A stretch of DNA of 64,000 bases from Chryseobacterium suipulveris. GTDB taxonomy: Bacteria > Bacteroidota > Bacteroidia > Flavobacteriales > Weeksellaceae. This document shows, piece after piece, positions 24,966 through 34,480 of this stretch (position 1 is the first letter of the stretch; each line of letters opens with the position of its first letter). Below the pieces are notes generated by a model. That model was not told where the DNA came from, ran no database searches, and saw nothing but the letters and a program-made list of their open reading frames with translations. Location: NCBI RefSeq assembly GCF_022811685.1, contig NZ_CP094532.1, forward strand, positions 1,823,501-1,887,500. Direction: 5' to 3'. Made by a program: the position numbers and the translations under genes.

Positions 24966-26477
24966 ATGAACCTCACCATAGAACAAATCCAGGACTTCAA
25001 AGGAAAATATCCACGGCAGATCTGGTCACTCTTTTTCTCCGAAATGTGGGAAAGATTCTGTTTCTACGGGATGCGCGGAATGCTTGTCTTCTTTATGATT
25101 TCTGAATTAAAGTTTGGCGACGAGCAGGCGAATCTTCAGTACGGAGCGACTCAGGCGTTTGTTTATGCTTTTACTTTTGTGGGCGGACTTTTTGCCGACA
25201 AAATCCTCGGTTTCAGAAAATCCCTGTTTTGGGGAGGACTTATGATGATTATCGGAAGTTTGATTCTCGCCTTCGAACCGCACCAGTTTTTCTTTTTGGG
25301 GATTGCATTTACTGTTGTAGGAACAGGATTCTTTAAACCCAATATTTCCACGATGGTCGGCAAACTTTATAAATCCGACGACTCAAGAAGAGATGCAGGG
25401 TTTTCGCTGTTCTATGCTGGAATCAATCTCGGTGCGCTTCTCGGTGGTTATCTCTGTATTGCAATCGGAAAAGGAGAAATGCTTTCATCTGTAATTCCAG
25501 AGAACAAAAGATGGAACGTCGCATTCGGACTGGCTGCAATCGTGATGGTGATTTCATTAATCAACTTTGTCTTTACCCAAAGAAGAATGGGACCGATCGG
25601 TTTGGCGCCTCAAAAAATATTGGCAGATGGAACTAAAATCGCCCTCGAAAAATGGAAAGAATACGGCGTTTACCTTTTGTCACTCGCTTTCGTTCCATTA
25701 ATTATGGTAATGGTCGCCGTTCCGCAGTACACCGACTATTTTATGTGGACAGTCGGACCTTTGACCTTAATTTACCTCTTTTACGAAATGTCGAAAGTCA
25801 ACTCCTCCGAAAGAAAAAAATTGTGGGCAGCGTTGGTATTCATCGTTTTCTCCATCCTGTTCTGGGGAATCTACGAGCAGTCGGGTGGATCGCTGAGTAT
25901 TTTCGCAGCGAAGAATTTGAATAAAGATTTATTAGGTCTCGATCCCAACGGAGTCAACAATTCGGGAGGTGCGTTCTTCATCATTTTCCTTGCGCCTCTT
26001 TTTGGTTTATTGTGGATTTGGCTAAGCAAAAGAAAGCTCGAACCCAACACCATCATCAAATTCGGATTGGGATTCATCTTCCTCGGTTTGGGTTTTTATG
26101 TGCTTTATGCGACAAGGTTTTTTGCCGATTTGCAGGGAGTAACCTCATTAAATATTTTCACCATCGCGTTGCTGGTAATCACTTTCGGGGAGCTTTGTCT
26201 GTCGCCAATCGGACTTTCGATTATGACGAAACTTTCCACGGAAAAACTTCAGGGAATGATGATGGGACTTTGGTTTTTGGCATCCGCTTACGGACAGTAT
26301 GTTGCAGGAATCATCGGTGCAGGAATGGCGACCGCAAAAGAAGGATCATCGAATGTAGATGCATTGATTGCCTATACCGAAGGATACAAACAGTTGGGAA
26401 TTTACGCACTGATCGCGGGTTTGCTGCTGATCGTGATTTCGCCTTTAATTAAAAAACTGATGCAGGAAGTAAGATAA
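24966..26477 (+). CDS. POT family peptide transporter 3
   Basis: A 503-residue peptide:proton symporter. ExxER is E26-M-W-E29-R30. The helix-7 motif is IYEQSGGSLSIFA. Compared with POT2 it has a longer loop after helix 4 (GKGEMLSSVIPENKRWN). POT4 starts 18 bases after its stop with no terminator between, so 3 and 4 are likely co-transcribed. Confidence 0.93.
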   Translation: MNLTIEQIQDFKGKYPRQIWSLFFSEMWERFCFYGMRGMLVFFMISELKFGDEQANLQYGATQAFVYAFTFVGGLFADKILGFRKSLFWGGLMMIIGSLILAFEPHQFFFLGIAFTVVGTGFFKPNISTMVGKLYKSDDSRRDAGFSLFYAGINLGALLGGYLCIAIGKGEMLSSVIPENKRWNVAFGLAAIVMVISLINFVFTQRRMGPIGLAPQKILADGTKIALEKWKEYGVYLLSLAFVPLIMVMVAVPQYTDYFMWTVGPLTLIYLFYEMSKVNSSERKKLWAALVFIVFSILFWGIYEQSGGSLSIFAAKNLNKDLLGLDPNGVNNSGGAFFIIFLAPLFGLLWIWLSKRKLEPNTIIKFGLGFIFLGLGFYVLYATRFFADLQGVTSLNIFTIALLVITFGELCLSPIGLSIMTKLSTEKLQGMMMGLWFLASAYGQYVAGIIGAGMATAKEGSSNVDALIAYTEGYKQLGIYALIAGLLLIVISPLIKKLMQEVR

Positions 26478-26495
26478 AATATTAAAAAAGTAGAA

Positions 26496-28430
26496 ATGAA
26501 CAATAAAGAGTTTTTCAGTAAAGAAAGTGAGGTTTTAGGTCATCCGGCGGGATTATTTGTTTTGTTTTTCACAGAAATGTGGGAAAGGTTTTCGTTCTAC
26601 GGAATGCGCGCGCTACTCGTTTTGTTCCTCGTTAGTTCGCTTGGAATCGGCGGTTGGGATTGGCCGAGAGAAAACGCGCTCGCTCTTTACGGGACTTATC
26701 TCGCACTACTCTACCTCACTCCGATCATCGGCGGACAACTTGCAGACCGTTATCTCGGTTACCGAAAAGCCATCATCATCGGTGCATTGATTATGACTTT
26801 GGGTCATGCGTCGATGGCGATTGAAAGCAGCAAATTTTTTTTGTATTTAGGACTGTTTCTTCTCGTTGTGGGAACTGGATTCTTTAAACCGAATATGACG
26901 TCTTTTATTTCCGTTCTTTATCAGGATCATCCCGAGAAGAAAGACGGCGCCTACACCATTTTTTATATGGGAGTAAATGCGGGAGCTTTCCTCGGAATTA
27001 TGCTTTGCGGTTATCTTGGCGAAAATCTCGGTTGGAGTTGGGGTTTCGGTTTGGCGGGAATCTTTATGTTTTTGGGGCTGCTTCAGTTTTGGCTTTCTGA
27101 AAAAATATTTGGCGATGTGGGCAAAAAACCAACTTTCGATAATGACGAAATCGAGAGCGACGACCACCAAATCATTCACGATAAAAGAAATCCGTTTACC
27201 CTTTTAGATAAGATCCTAATCGGAATTGTTTCTGTTTTCGGTTTGACTTGGGTAATTAATGATCCGCTCTCAAAAATCACCAAATACAACGTTTTCGAAT
27301 TTGGCGGTAAAGATTTTTCGGGGCCGATCATCATCGCGACACTGCTTATCTTTATTTTCATCTTAGTTTCCAGAACGCTGCGTTACAGTAAAATCACGAG
27401 AGACCGACTTTTTGCGGTGATGATTATCGCGTCAATCATTATTTTCTTCTGGGCAAGTTTTGAACAAGCGGGAGGTTCGATGAGTATTTTTGCAAAAGAC
27501 TATATCAACCGAGTTCTTTCGGGGAACAGCGCCTATATTTTCAATATTGTGGATATCATTATCACGGTGGTTCCAGTTGCGTTTATTTCGTACGTTCTTT
27601 TTCTTTTGGTTAAAAAAACTTTCAAGAACTTCATGGCGGCGAATGCGGTTTTGGTTGCTTGTTTTTTGATTATCTGGGGCTTGATCTTCTGGAAAATTTA
27701 TTACGGATTCAATACCTTTTCCTACGAAATTTCAGTTCCCAATGCAGGAAATACAATGGTGAGAACTTCCGACAATCTTTCGAACGGTGAAAAAGTTTTT
27801 GTAATTGACGTCGATAAAAACGGTAAGAATTTCAAACTGATCGATGCTGCAAAAGCTCAGGATGTAAAGGAAGCGCAAACCGCGACCGTCGTTCAGAAAA
27901 AAGAGAGCGAAATTGAAATTCCTGCAACCTGGTTTTTGATCCTGAACTCGTTGTTCATCATTCTTTTTGCACCGCTGATGTCGAAATGGTGGGAAAGTAA
28001 ATTCAATCCTTCACTGGCTGGAAAATACGCGATTGGACTTACATTCTTGGCGATCGGTTTTGCATTTTTAGCATTTGGAGCGAAAGACATTCCGCAAGGT
28101 GCGAAAACAGCTTCTGTAAGTTTTGTCTGGCTTATTTTGGCTTATCTGTTCCACACATTGGGCGAACTTTGCGTGCAACCCGTTGGTTTGTCGTACGTGA
28201 GCAAACTCGTTCCCGCAAGAATGATCGCGTTTATGTTTGGAGTTTGGTATCTTGCACTCGCGATCGGAAACAAGACTTCTGGAAAACTCGGCGCGATGAT
28301 CGACGACATTACCAATAAATACGATATCTCGACCTTCTTCCTGATTTTCACAGCGATTCCGATTGCGATTGCCGTGATTGCGTTGATGCTGCATTCTGTG
28401 CTGAAAAAGTTGATGCACGGCGTGAAATAG
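26496..28430 (+). CDS. POT family peptide transporter 4, long form
   Basis: A 644-residue POT transporter, about 140 residues longer than POT2. ExxER is E27-M-W-E30-R31. The extra length includes a hydrophilic domain between two late helices (about 410-475) with ISVPNAGNTMVRTSDNLSNG and a lysine-rich stretch, seemingly on the outer face. It shares an operon with POT3. Whether the insert binds substrate or partner is not shown. It is still clearly a family member by the helix-7 motif FEQAGGSMSIFAKDY. Confidence 0.92.
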   Translation: MNNKEFFSKESEVLGHPAGLFVLFFTEMWERFSFYGMRALLVLFLVSSLGIGGWDWPRENALALYGTYLALLYLTPIIGGQLADRYLGYRKAIIIGALIMTLGHASMAIESSKFFLYLGLFLLVVGTGFFKPNMTSFISVLYQDHPEKKDGAYTIFYMGVNAGAFLGIMLCGYLGENLGWSWGFGLAGIFMFLGLLQFWLSEKIFGDVGKKPTFDNDEIESDDHQIIHDKRNPFTLLDKILIGIVSVFGLTWVINDPLSKITKYNVFEFGGKDFSGPIIIATLLIFIFILVSRTLRYSKITRDRLFAVMIIASIIIFFWASFEQAGGSMSIFAKDYINRVLSGNSAYIFNIVDIIITVVPVAFISYVLFLLVKKTFKNFMAANAVLVACFLIIWGLIFWKIYYGFNTFSYEISVPNAGNTMVRTSDNLSNGEKVFVIDVDKNGKNFKLIDAAKAQDVKEAQTATVVQKKESEIEIPATWFLILNSLFIILFAPLMSKWWESKFNPSLAGKYAIGLTFLAIGFAFLAFGAKDIPQGAKTASVSFVWLILAYLFHTLGELCVQPVGLSYVSKLVPARMIAFMFGVWYLALAIGNKTSGKLGAMIDDITNKYDISTFFLIFTAIPIAIAVIALMLHSVLKKLMHGVK

Positions 28431-28483
28431 TGAAAAAAGATTATTGTAAATTTAGGATGAGATTTATTTAATCTGGTTTTTGT

Positions 28484-28742
28484 GAAAACTTTGTATGGCA
28501 TTGTTAAACGAAGTGCCGTTGTTTAGCTTAAAAATATGCGGTCTTTTATTTAAAAAATTCTTTGCGAGCTTTGCGAGAAAAAAATCCTATCAAAGCCAAA
28601 CAAGGCCAAATTAATTTTCCTGTTCCAAATTGAAGGACAGACAAATCGTAGATTCGCCGAGTCCATTTGATAAAACTAAAAAAGGAGGCAAAGGCGCTAA
28701 TGCTCATTAAAGTTATACCAAGTTTTAAATGCTCAAGAAGCA
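28484..28742 (+). repeat. dispersed intergenic repeat, copy C
   Basis: It fills most of the 361-base spacer after POT4. It shares with copy B the GCATTGTTAAACGAAGTGCC block, a decayed hairpin (about 28569-28595), CCATTTGATAAAACTAAAA and GGAGGCAAAGGCGCTAATGC. Its right end, AAATGCTCAAGAAGC, matches the B terminal repeat at about 11 of 15 positions; the left end is not recognisable. The rest of the spacer (28431-28483 and 28743-28791) holds nothing else. Confidence 0.82.
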
Positions 28743-28791
28743 AAAAAAACCAAAATATTTAACTTTCAATCATTATTAAAATCAAAAAGAT

Positions 28792-29325
28792 ATGCGAATT
28801 TTTACTGTACTTTTTTTCGTTCTCTGCTCGGTTTTCACTTTTGCACAGGTAAAGTGGATGACCTTGGAACAGGCACTGAAAGCACAGGAAACCCAACCCA
28901 AAAAAATACTGATTGATTTCTATGCCGATTGGTGCGGTCCGTGTAAGCTGATGGAAAAAAACACCTACAACCATCCCGTTGTTGCGCAGTACATTAACCA
29001 AAATTATTACCCCGTAAAATTCGATGCCGAGGGAAAAGAAACCGTAAAACTGTATGGCAGAAGTTTCTCCAACGCAGATTTTGTGAGCGGGAAAAGAAGA
29101 AATTCGCTGCACGACTTCACCAAATTTATGAACGTCAATTCGGTTCCTTCCGTCGTTTTTCTTGACGAGCAAGGTAGTCCGATTACGATTCTCAACGGAT
29201 TTCTCACGGCAAAAGAACTTGATCCCTACCTGAAAATTATCTCCGACGACAGCTACAAGAAATTCAAATCCCGCGCGGAATGGGAAAACTATCAGAAAAA
29301 AATGAAATCGGAAATAAAAGATTAA
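28792..29325 (+). CDS. exported thioredoxin-fold protein
   Basis: A 177-residue protein with a signal peptide (1-19, FTFAQ). The active site is C48-G-P-C51 in DFYADWCGPCK, and the cis-proline is in SVPSVVFLD. It resembles the thioredoxin-like C-terminal part of DsbD and the periplasmic reductases of Bacteroidota. It probably reduces or isomerises disulfides in the periplasm; the partner is unknown. It sits after repeat C and before recG and is not obviously co-transcribed with either. Confidence 0.9.
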   Translation: MRIFTVLFFVLCSVFTFAQVKWMTLEQALKAQETQPKKILIDFYADWCGPCKLMEKNTYNHPVVAQYINQNYYPVKFDAEGKETVKLYGRSFSNADFVSGKRRNSLHDFTKFMNVNSVPSVVFLDEQGSPITILNGFLTAKELDPYLKIISDDSYKKFKSRAEWENYQKKMKSEIKD

Positions 29326-29366
29326 AAATTAATTAATAATGAAGAATTAATAATTAATAATTTAAC

Positions 29367-29436
29367 GGTCTTCGGTCTTCGGACATCCGACTTCCGTCTC
29401 CAATCTCCAATCTCTTGTCTCCCATCTTCCCTCTTC
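29367..29436. repeat. heptanucleotide-period array directly before recG
   Basis: Ten consecutive 7-nt units of type NNTCTTC/NNTCTCC (first two GGTCTTC, GGTCTTC) with no interruption; the last ends one base before the recG ATG. There is no room for a separate ribosome binding site, so the array is the 5' untranslated end. Confidence 0.85.
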
Positions 29437-29437
29437 T

Positions 29438-31528
29438 ATGAATTTAGATTCCCCGATTCACGACATTAAGGGCATCGGTCCCGAAAGAGCCAAATTCATC
29501 TCGAGTGTTTTGGGAATCTACACGGTGGAAGACTTTCTGACATTCTACCCATTACGCTATATCGACAAAAGCAGGATCGTGAAAGTTGGCGACCTTAAAG
29601 AAGAACCCGACGCGGAAATTCAGTTGAGGGGAAAAATTACCGACCTTCAGGAAATCGTTTATGGAAAAGGAAACAAACGCCTCACAGCAAAATTCCGCGA
29701 TGAGACGGGAACGCTCGAACTGGTCTGGTTCCGATACTCAAAATGGATGAAGGAGCAGATTCCCATCAACCGCGAACTGTTTATTTTCGGCAAGGTGAAT
29801 CTCTTTAACGGTAATTTTTCAATGGCACACCCAGAAATTGAAACCGATGAAAAGAAGGCACTTTCAGGTACTTTACTCCCCATTTATCCGGGAAGCGAAA
29901 GACTTTCAAAAAGAGGAATCAACAACAAGTTTTTTCAAAATGTTCTGTTTGAAATTTTAAGAAACTTACCGTCATTAACTGAAGAAAATCTTCCTGCATC
30001 ATTAATGAAAAATTTAAAGTTAATGGGCAGAATTCAGGCGTTCTATAATATTCATTTTCCAAAAGACCTGGCTTATTTCGAACAAGCCAACCGAAGGTTG
30101 AAATTTGAGGAAGCTTTCTTTTTCCAGCTCGGTTACGGTCTTAAAAAGCAGCACCATAAAACTTCGGTTGCAGGAAATCCGTTCCCGATTGTCGGTGAAA
30201 ATTTCAATCAATTCTACGACCATTTTTTACCGTTTGAACTGACCAATGCGCAAAAAAGAGTTTTAAAGGAAATCCGCAACGATATGAAAAAACCTGTGCA
30301 GATGAACCGTCTTTTGCAGGGCGATGTAGGTTCAGGAAAAACGATGGTCGCACTGCTTTCGATGCTTATCGCGATGGACAACGGTTTTCAAAGCTGTATG
30401 ATGGCACCGACGGAAATTCTCGCGCAGCAACATTTCAACGGAATCTCGGAACTTTTAGAAAATACCAATATCAAAGTCCGATTGTTGACCGGCTCAACAA
30501 AAACTGCAGAACGAAAAATCATCCACGACGAACTTCTAAGCGGTGAACTTTCAATTTTGGTGGGAACACACGCTGTTTTGGAAGATGTGGTACAGTTTCG
30601 TAAACTTGGTTTGGCAATCATCGACGAACAGCACCGTTTCGGTGTTGCCCAACGCGCGAAACTTTGGGCAAAAAATAAGATTCCGCCACATATTTTGGTG
30701 ATGACGGCGACTCCGATTCCACGTACTTTGGCGATGAGTTTTTATTCCGATCTTGATGTTTCCATTATCGACGAAATGCCTGTCGGAAGAAAACCCATTA
30801 TCACCGCTCACCGACGGGAAAAAGACCGGCTCACCGTTTTCCGTTTCGCAAAAGAAGAAATCGACAAAGGAAGACAGGTTTATTTCGTTTATCCTTTAAT
30901 TGAAGAATCAGAAACTTTGGACTATAAAAACCTGATGGAAAACCTGGAACACATCATCGAATTTTTTGCGGACGAGAATGTGACGATGCTCCACGGAAGG
31001 ATGAAACCCGAAGAAAAGGAAGCGAATATGAAATATTTTGCTTCGGGAAAGGCGCAGATTATGGTTGCAACCACGGTGATCGAAGTCGGCGTAAATGTTC
31101 CCAACGCATCGGTGATGGTGATCGAAAGCGCAGAAAGATTCGGCTTATCGCAACTGCACCAACTTCGCGGTAGAGTCGGTCGCGGTGCGGAACAGAGTTA
31201 CTGCATCCTGCTCACATCCGACAAACTGACCACGGAAAGCCGCACCAGAATTAAGACGATGACCGAAACCAACGATGGATTCAGGATTTCCGAAGTCGAT
31301 ATGCAGCTTCGAGGACCTGGAGATATTCTGGGAACACAGCAAAGCGGCGTTGTTGATTTTAAAAAACTCGATTTGGTTCAGGACGGAAACATCATCAAGA
31401 CCGCGAAATCGGTCGTGGAACAGCTCATCGAAAAAGATCCGCATCTGCAAAATCCCGAAAACGCTTCTTTAAGGAATTATTACATTAAGCAGTACAAAGG
31501 GAAAAATAAGTGGGGAAGGATTTCTTAG
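29438..31528 (+). CDS. recG: ATP-dependent DNA helicase RecG
   Basis: A 696-residue superfamily 2 helicase that remodels stalled replication forks and Holliday junctions. The N-terminal wedge/OB-fold domain (about 1-230) is followed by Walker A QGDVGSGKT (about 289-297), motif II DEQHRFG, motif III MTATPIPRTL and motif VI QLRGRVGRG. Length is normal (about 690-700). It starts directly at the end of the heptamer array. Confidence 0.97.
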   Translation: MNLDSPIHDIKGIGPERAKFISSVLGIYTVEDFLTFYPLRYIDKSRIVKVGDLKEEPDAEIQLRGKITDLQEIVYGKGNKRLTAKFRDETGTLELVWFRYSKWMKEQIPINRELFIFGKVNLFNGNFSMAHPEIETDEKKALSGTLLPIYPGSERLSKRGINNKFFQNVLFEILRNLPSLTEENLPASLMKNLKLMGRIQAFYNIHFPKDLAYFEQANRRLKFEEAFFFQLGYGLKKQHHKTSVAGNPFPIVGENFNQFYDHFLPFELTNAQKRVLKEIRNDMKKPVQMNRLLQGDVGSGKTMVALLSMLIAMDNGFQSCMMAPTEILAQQHFNGISELLENTNIKVRLLTGSTKTAERKIIHDELLSGELSILVGTHAVLEDVVQFRKLGLAIIDEQHRFGVAQRAKLWAKNKIPPHILVMTATPIPRTLAMSFYSDLDVSIIDEMPVGRKPIITAHRREKDRLTVFRFAKEEIDKGRQVYFVYPLIEESETLDYKNLMENLEHIIEFFADENVTMLHGRMKPEEKEANMKYFASGKAQIMVATTVIEVGVNVPNASVMVIESAERFGLSQLHQLRGRVGRGAEQSYCILLTSDKLTTESRTRIKTMTETNDGFRISEVDMQLRGPGDILGTQQSGVVDFKKLDLVQDGNIIKTAKSVVEQLIEKDPHLQNPENASLRNYYIKQYKGKNKWGRIS

Positions 31529-31570
31529 GATTGTTGAAACTTTTTTTTTGACTTTGACTTTAAAAAGATT

Positions 31571-31635
31571 GAACTCCTACGGAGTTCTGTTTGACTGAAT
31601 TATTTTGCTACAAAGAGAAAACTCTTACGGAGTTT
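31571..31635. repeat. two short palindromes around TACGGAGTT
   Basis: AACTCCTACGGAGTT (within 31571-31587) and AAACTCTTACGGAGTTT (31619-31635), in the 267-base spacer after recG. Both have GGAGTT or GAGTTT arms and a TAC loop, forming one small repeat family. Nothing else in this spacer is recognisable except a TATTTTTG box at 31783-31790, very near the next start. Confidence 0.75.
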
Positions 31636-31795
31636 AAAAGGATTTCGTTAATTTTCAATAGTAGTTTCTCTTTTTTTAATTGCAATTTGATCGAACCAAT
31701 CTTTTGTTCATTAGTGGTTATGGCTTAATACTGATGCTAAAAATCTTTCATATTTTGTGGCTCCCTCAAAATTATTTTTTGATATTTTTGTCTTT

Positions 31796-34240
31796 ATGAA
31801 AAAATCGGCGGCGTTTCTCCTTATTCTCTTCACCACAATTGTTTTCGCGCAGTCGAAGATTACGGTGATCAAAGCTGAGGACAGAAATCCTCTCGCGAAT
31901 GCCGCGGTTTCGTGCAACGGAAAAATTTTAGGCAGAACCAATGTGCAGGGAATTCTGGAATTCAGAACCCGCTGCAAAAAAGTAAATGTGAATGCCGCAG
32001 GATTTTATGAGGACGATGTGGTGGTGGATAAAGTAATGGAGGCAGAATTGGTGAGAGTCGATCCCAAACTTCAGTCGATCCAGACCATTATCATCGAGGA
32101 CAAAAGTGATCCGCGAGCATTGGCGATTCTCCAAAAGGTAAACGATAATTACCGAAACAATTCTCCTCAAAGTTTAGATTCCTACTCCTTTAAATCCTAT
32201 GAAAAAATCTCGCTTGATTTTGACGAAGACAGCATCAATATTTATAGAAACACTATTTCAAACAAACTAGATTCGCTGAAAACTTTGCCTGCGAAAGAAC
32301 TCAATGAAAAGAAAAAGAAGGACTCGATTGAAAATGTAAAAATAATGCAGCTTTTCACCAAGAGCAAGCTGTTTCTTTGGGAAAGGGCTTCAGAATTTCT
32401 TTATTCAAAAACTTACGGCGAAAAGATCAATATTCTCGACAACCGGATTGCAGGTTTGCAGGAGCCTGTTTACGAAATGATGGCATTGCGATCCAACAGA
32501 AACCGGATTCCGAGAGAAGTGCGTGAAGAGAACCGTTCGCTTTACCGCTTCTTCTTGACCGACAGTATCGAGATCGACGGCAGAAAAAACTACGTGATTC
32601 GCTTTCGCGATGCGGGCAAGAAAACGATGGCACAGCGCAGGAATTTCAACGGTTTGATTTATGTCGATGCACAAACTTACGGACTGAAAAAAATCGAAAG
32701 CCAGAGCAAAAAGAAAAGCGAGGGAAGCATCACGAGTATTTGGATTCCCATTCACGACAAGTGGTTTCTGTCAAAAGAAAACCTCAAGATCAGGATGGGA
32801 ATGACCTACATCGACGAGAAATACACGAAGGACGAAAAAACCGGAGAAAAAACTGAAAACAAAGACCGAAAGCGCTTTGGAAACTATGTTTATATGATCG
32901 CCGATTACTTTGATTTTCAAACGCCCATTAACGAAAACAAAAAAGATTTTGAGGGATACTCGATGGCTGTGAAAAACTCGGACGGATCGGTTATTCAAAA
33001 ATTTCGAACAGATTCTTTGACGATAAGGGAGAAACTCACCTATTCCAAAATCGACAGCGTCGGAAAAAAGTACAGTCTGGATCAGAAAATAACGGCTTTA
33101 AGAGGATTGCTTTATGGCGACCTCCGTTTAGGAAAAGTAAACTTAGATGTGACAGATTTGGTGCAGTACAATAATTACGAAGGATTCCGCCTCGGTTTGA
33201 CACTGAAAGGAAACGAAAAACTCAACCGCTACATTTCGCCAGACGTCTATATTGCTTATGGTTTTAAAGACAAGGGATGGAAATATGGAGCGGGAATCGA
33301 TGTAAAAACCACTTTAGACAAAGAATCTTTTTTTCGTGCAGAATACTATAACGATGTAAAAGCTGCAGGTAGATTTAACCAGGATTTATGGAATATAAGA
33401 ATGAGAATCATGAATTCGGGAATTGACCTGAACAATGGAAATTTCTATCAATACCAAGGTGCAAAGGTCTCATTTCAGAACGATTTGACCAATTCGCTGA
33501 CATTGAAGATTGCCGCAAAAAAAGATATAGAGGAGGCAAAATTCCAGTATGGATTTATGAATTTGGGAAACCGTTTCGATAATTTTTCATCGCAGCTCAC
33601 GCTCCATTATTCGCCGCGGTCAAAGAACATTATGACTCCCTCCGGAAAATATACTTATGAGCCAAACTATCCCGATTTTTTCATTAATTATGAACAGGGA
33701 ATGAAAGTTTTCGGAGGAACTCTAAATTTCAGTAGGTTCGACTTTCTGATGCAGCACAGTTTCAAAACCAAGATTGGTGTAACAGGATTTCGAGTATACA
33801 GCGGGCTGACTTTAGGAGAAGCGCCGATTTGGCATCACTTCTCTGTCGATGGGTTGGGAAATGGCGAAAATTCCTTGAACTTCAACCTTACTTCCTATCT
33901 CGGTTTTGCAACCATGAAAGGAGGAAAATATTATAACGACAAGTTTTTCGGATATTATTTCACCCACAGAATTCCTTGGTATTTCCGCACATTGGGCAAA
34001 TCGACTTCCAGTTTCGACTTGGTTTACAAAGGAGGCATCGGAAATATGAAAAACCCTGAATATCACCATTTTGATTTTGAAAACCTGAACAAACTTTACC
34101 AGGAAGTTGGACTGGAATACAACAATTTCTTAGGAACCTCGTTCAATCTCGGGTTTTTCTACCGAATCGGAAATTATGCAACTCCGAGATTCGGAGAAAA
34201 CTTCGCAATACAATTCAAATTTGAATTCTTAGGATTTTAA
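31796..34240 (+). CDS. DUF5686 outer-membrane protein with carboxypeptidase-like regulatory domain
   Basis: An 814-residue exported protein. Signal peptide 1-18 (IVFAQS). Residues about 20-110 form a carboxypeptidase-regulatory-like (CarboxypepD_reg) beta domain with AEDRNPLANAAVSCNGKILG. The central DUF5686 part follows. The C-terminal half alternates in the way of outer-membrane beta strands and ends in a phenylalanine-rich KFEFLGF. Family members are outer-membrane proteins of Bacteroidota of unknown role. The frame is open 13 codons upstream; the ATG at 31796 gives a clean signal peptide. Confidence 0.85.
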   Translation: MKKSAAFLLILFTTIVFAQSKITVIKAEDRNPLANAAVSCNGKILGRTNVQGILEFRTRCKKVNVNAAGFYEDDVVVDKVMEAELVRVDPKLQSIQTIIIEDKSDPRALAILQKVNDNYRNNSPQSLDSYSFKSYEKISLDFDEDSINIYRNTISNKLDSLKTLPAKELNEKKKKDSIENVKIMQLFTKSKLFLWERASEFLYSKTYGEKINILDNRIAGLQEPVYEMMALRSNRNRIPREVREENRSLYRFFLTDSIEIDGRKNYVIRFRDAGKKTMAQRRNFNGLIYVDAQTYGLKKIESQSKKKSEGSITSIWIPIHDKWFLSKENLKIRMGMTYIDEKYTKDEKTGEKTENKDRKRFGNYVYMIADYFDFQTPINENKKDFEGYSMAVKNSDGSVIQKFRTDSLTIREKLTYSKIDSVGKKYSLDQKITALRGLLYGDLRLGKVNLDVTDLVQYNNYEGFRLGLTLKGNEKLNRYISPDVYIAYGFKDKGWKYGAGIDVKTTLDKESFFRAEYYNDVKAAGRFNQDLWNIRMRIMNSGIDLNNGNFYQYQGAKVSFQNDLTNSLTLKIAAKKDIEEAKFQYGFMNLGNRFDNFSSQLTLHYSPRSKNIMTPSGKYTYEPNYPDFFINYEQGMKVFGGTLNFSRFDFLMQHSFKTKIGVTGFRVYSGLTLGEAPIWHHFSVDGLGNGENSLNFNLTSYLGFATMKGGKYYNDKFFGYYFTHRIPWYFRTLGKSTSSFDLVYKGGIGNMKNPEYHHFDFENLNKLYQEVGLEYNNFLGTSFNLGFFYRIGNYATPRFGENFAIQFKFEFLGF

Positions 34241-34243
34241 AAC

Positions 34244-34480
34244 ATGAAAAATATACAGATTAAGGCATCAAATTTTTTCGAACTGCTCAAATCCAGAGAC
34301 ACTTCGATGTGGAAAATTTTCTCGCAGATGATTGATGGCGAGGAAAAGGAAATCATCTTTTTGGATGACGAGGAAAAAGTTTTGTTCAACTACATCCTTC
34401 CTTCAACGCTGGAAAAACTCAATGAGGATCGGGAAAAATTCGCAAAAGAGTATGCGGAGAAAATTTCGGGATTGAATTGA
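34244..34480 (+). CDS. hypothetical protein, 78 residues
   Basis: It starts three bases after the DUF5686 stop, so it is probably co-transcribed. The product is charged, with no signal or membrane segment; EEKEIIFLDDEEKVLFNYILPST is followed by a helix rich in E and K. I do not recognise the family. Confidence 0.6.
   Translation: MKNIQIKASNFFELLKSRDTSMWKIFSQMIDGEEKEIIFLDDEEKVLFNYILPSTLEKLNEDREKFAKEYAEKISGLN

Noticed and set aside
28546..28743. A 65-codon reverse ORF as a gene
   Set aside because: It lies wholly in repeat copy C, and the same frame is broken or lacks a start in other copies.
29367..29436. A small CRISPR-like array before recG
   Set aside because: The units are 7 nt with no spacers between them, and no cas gene is near. 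It is a short tandem repeat.
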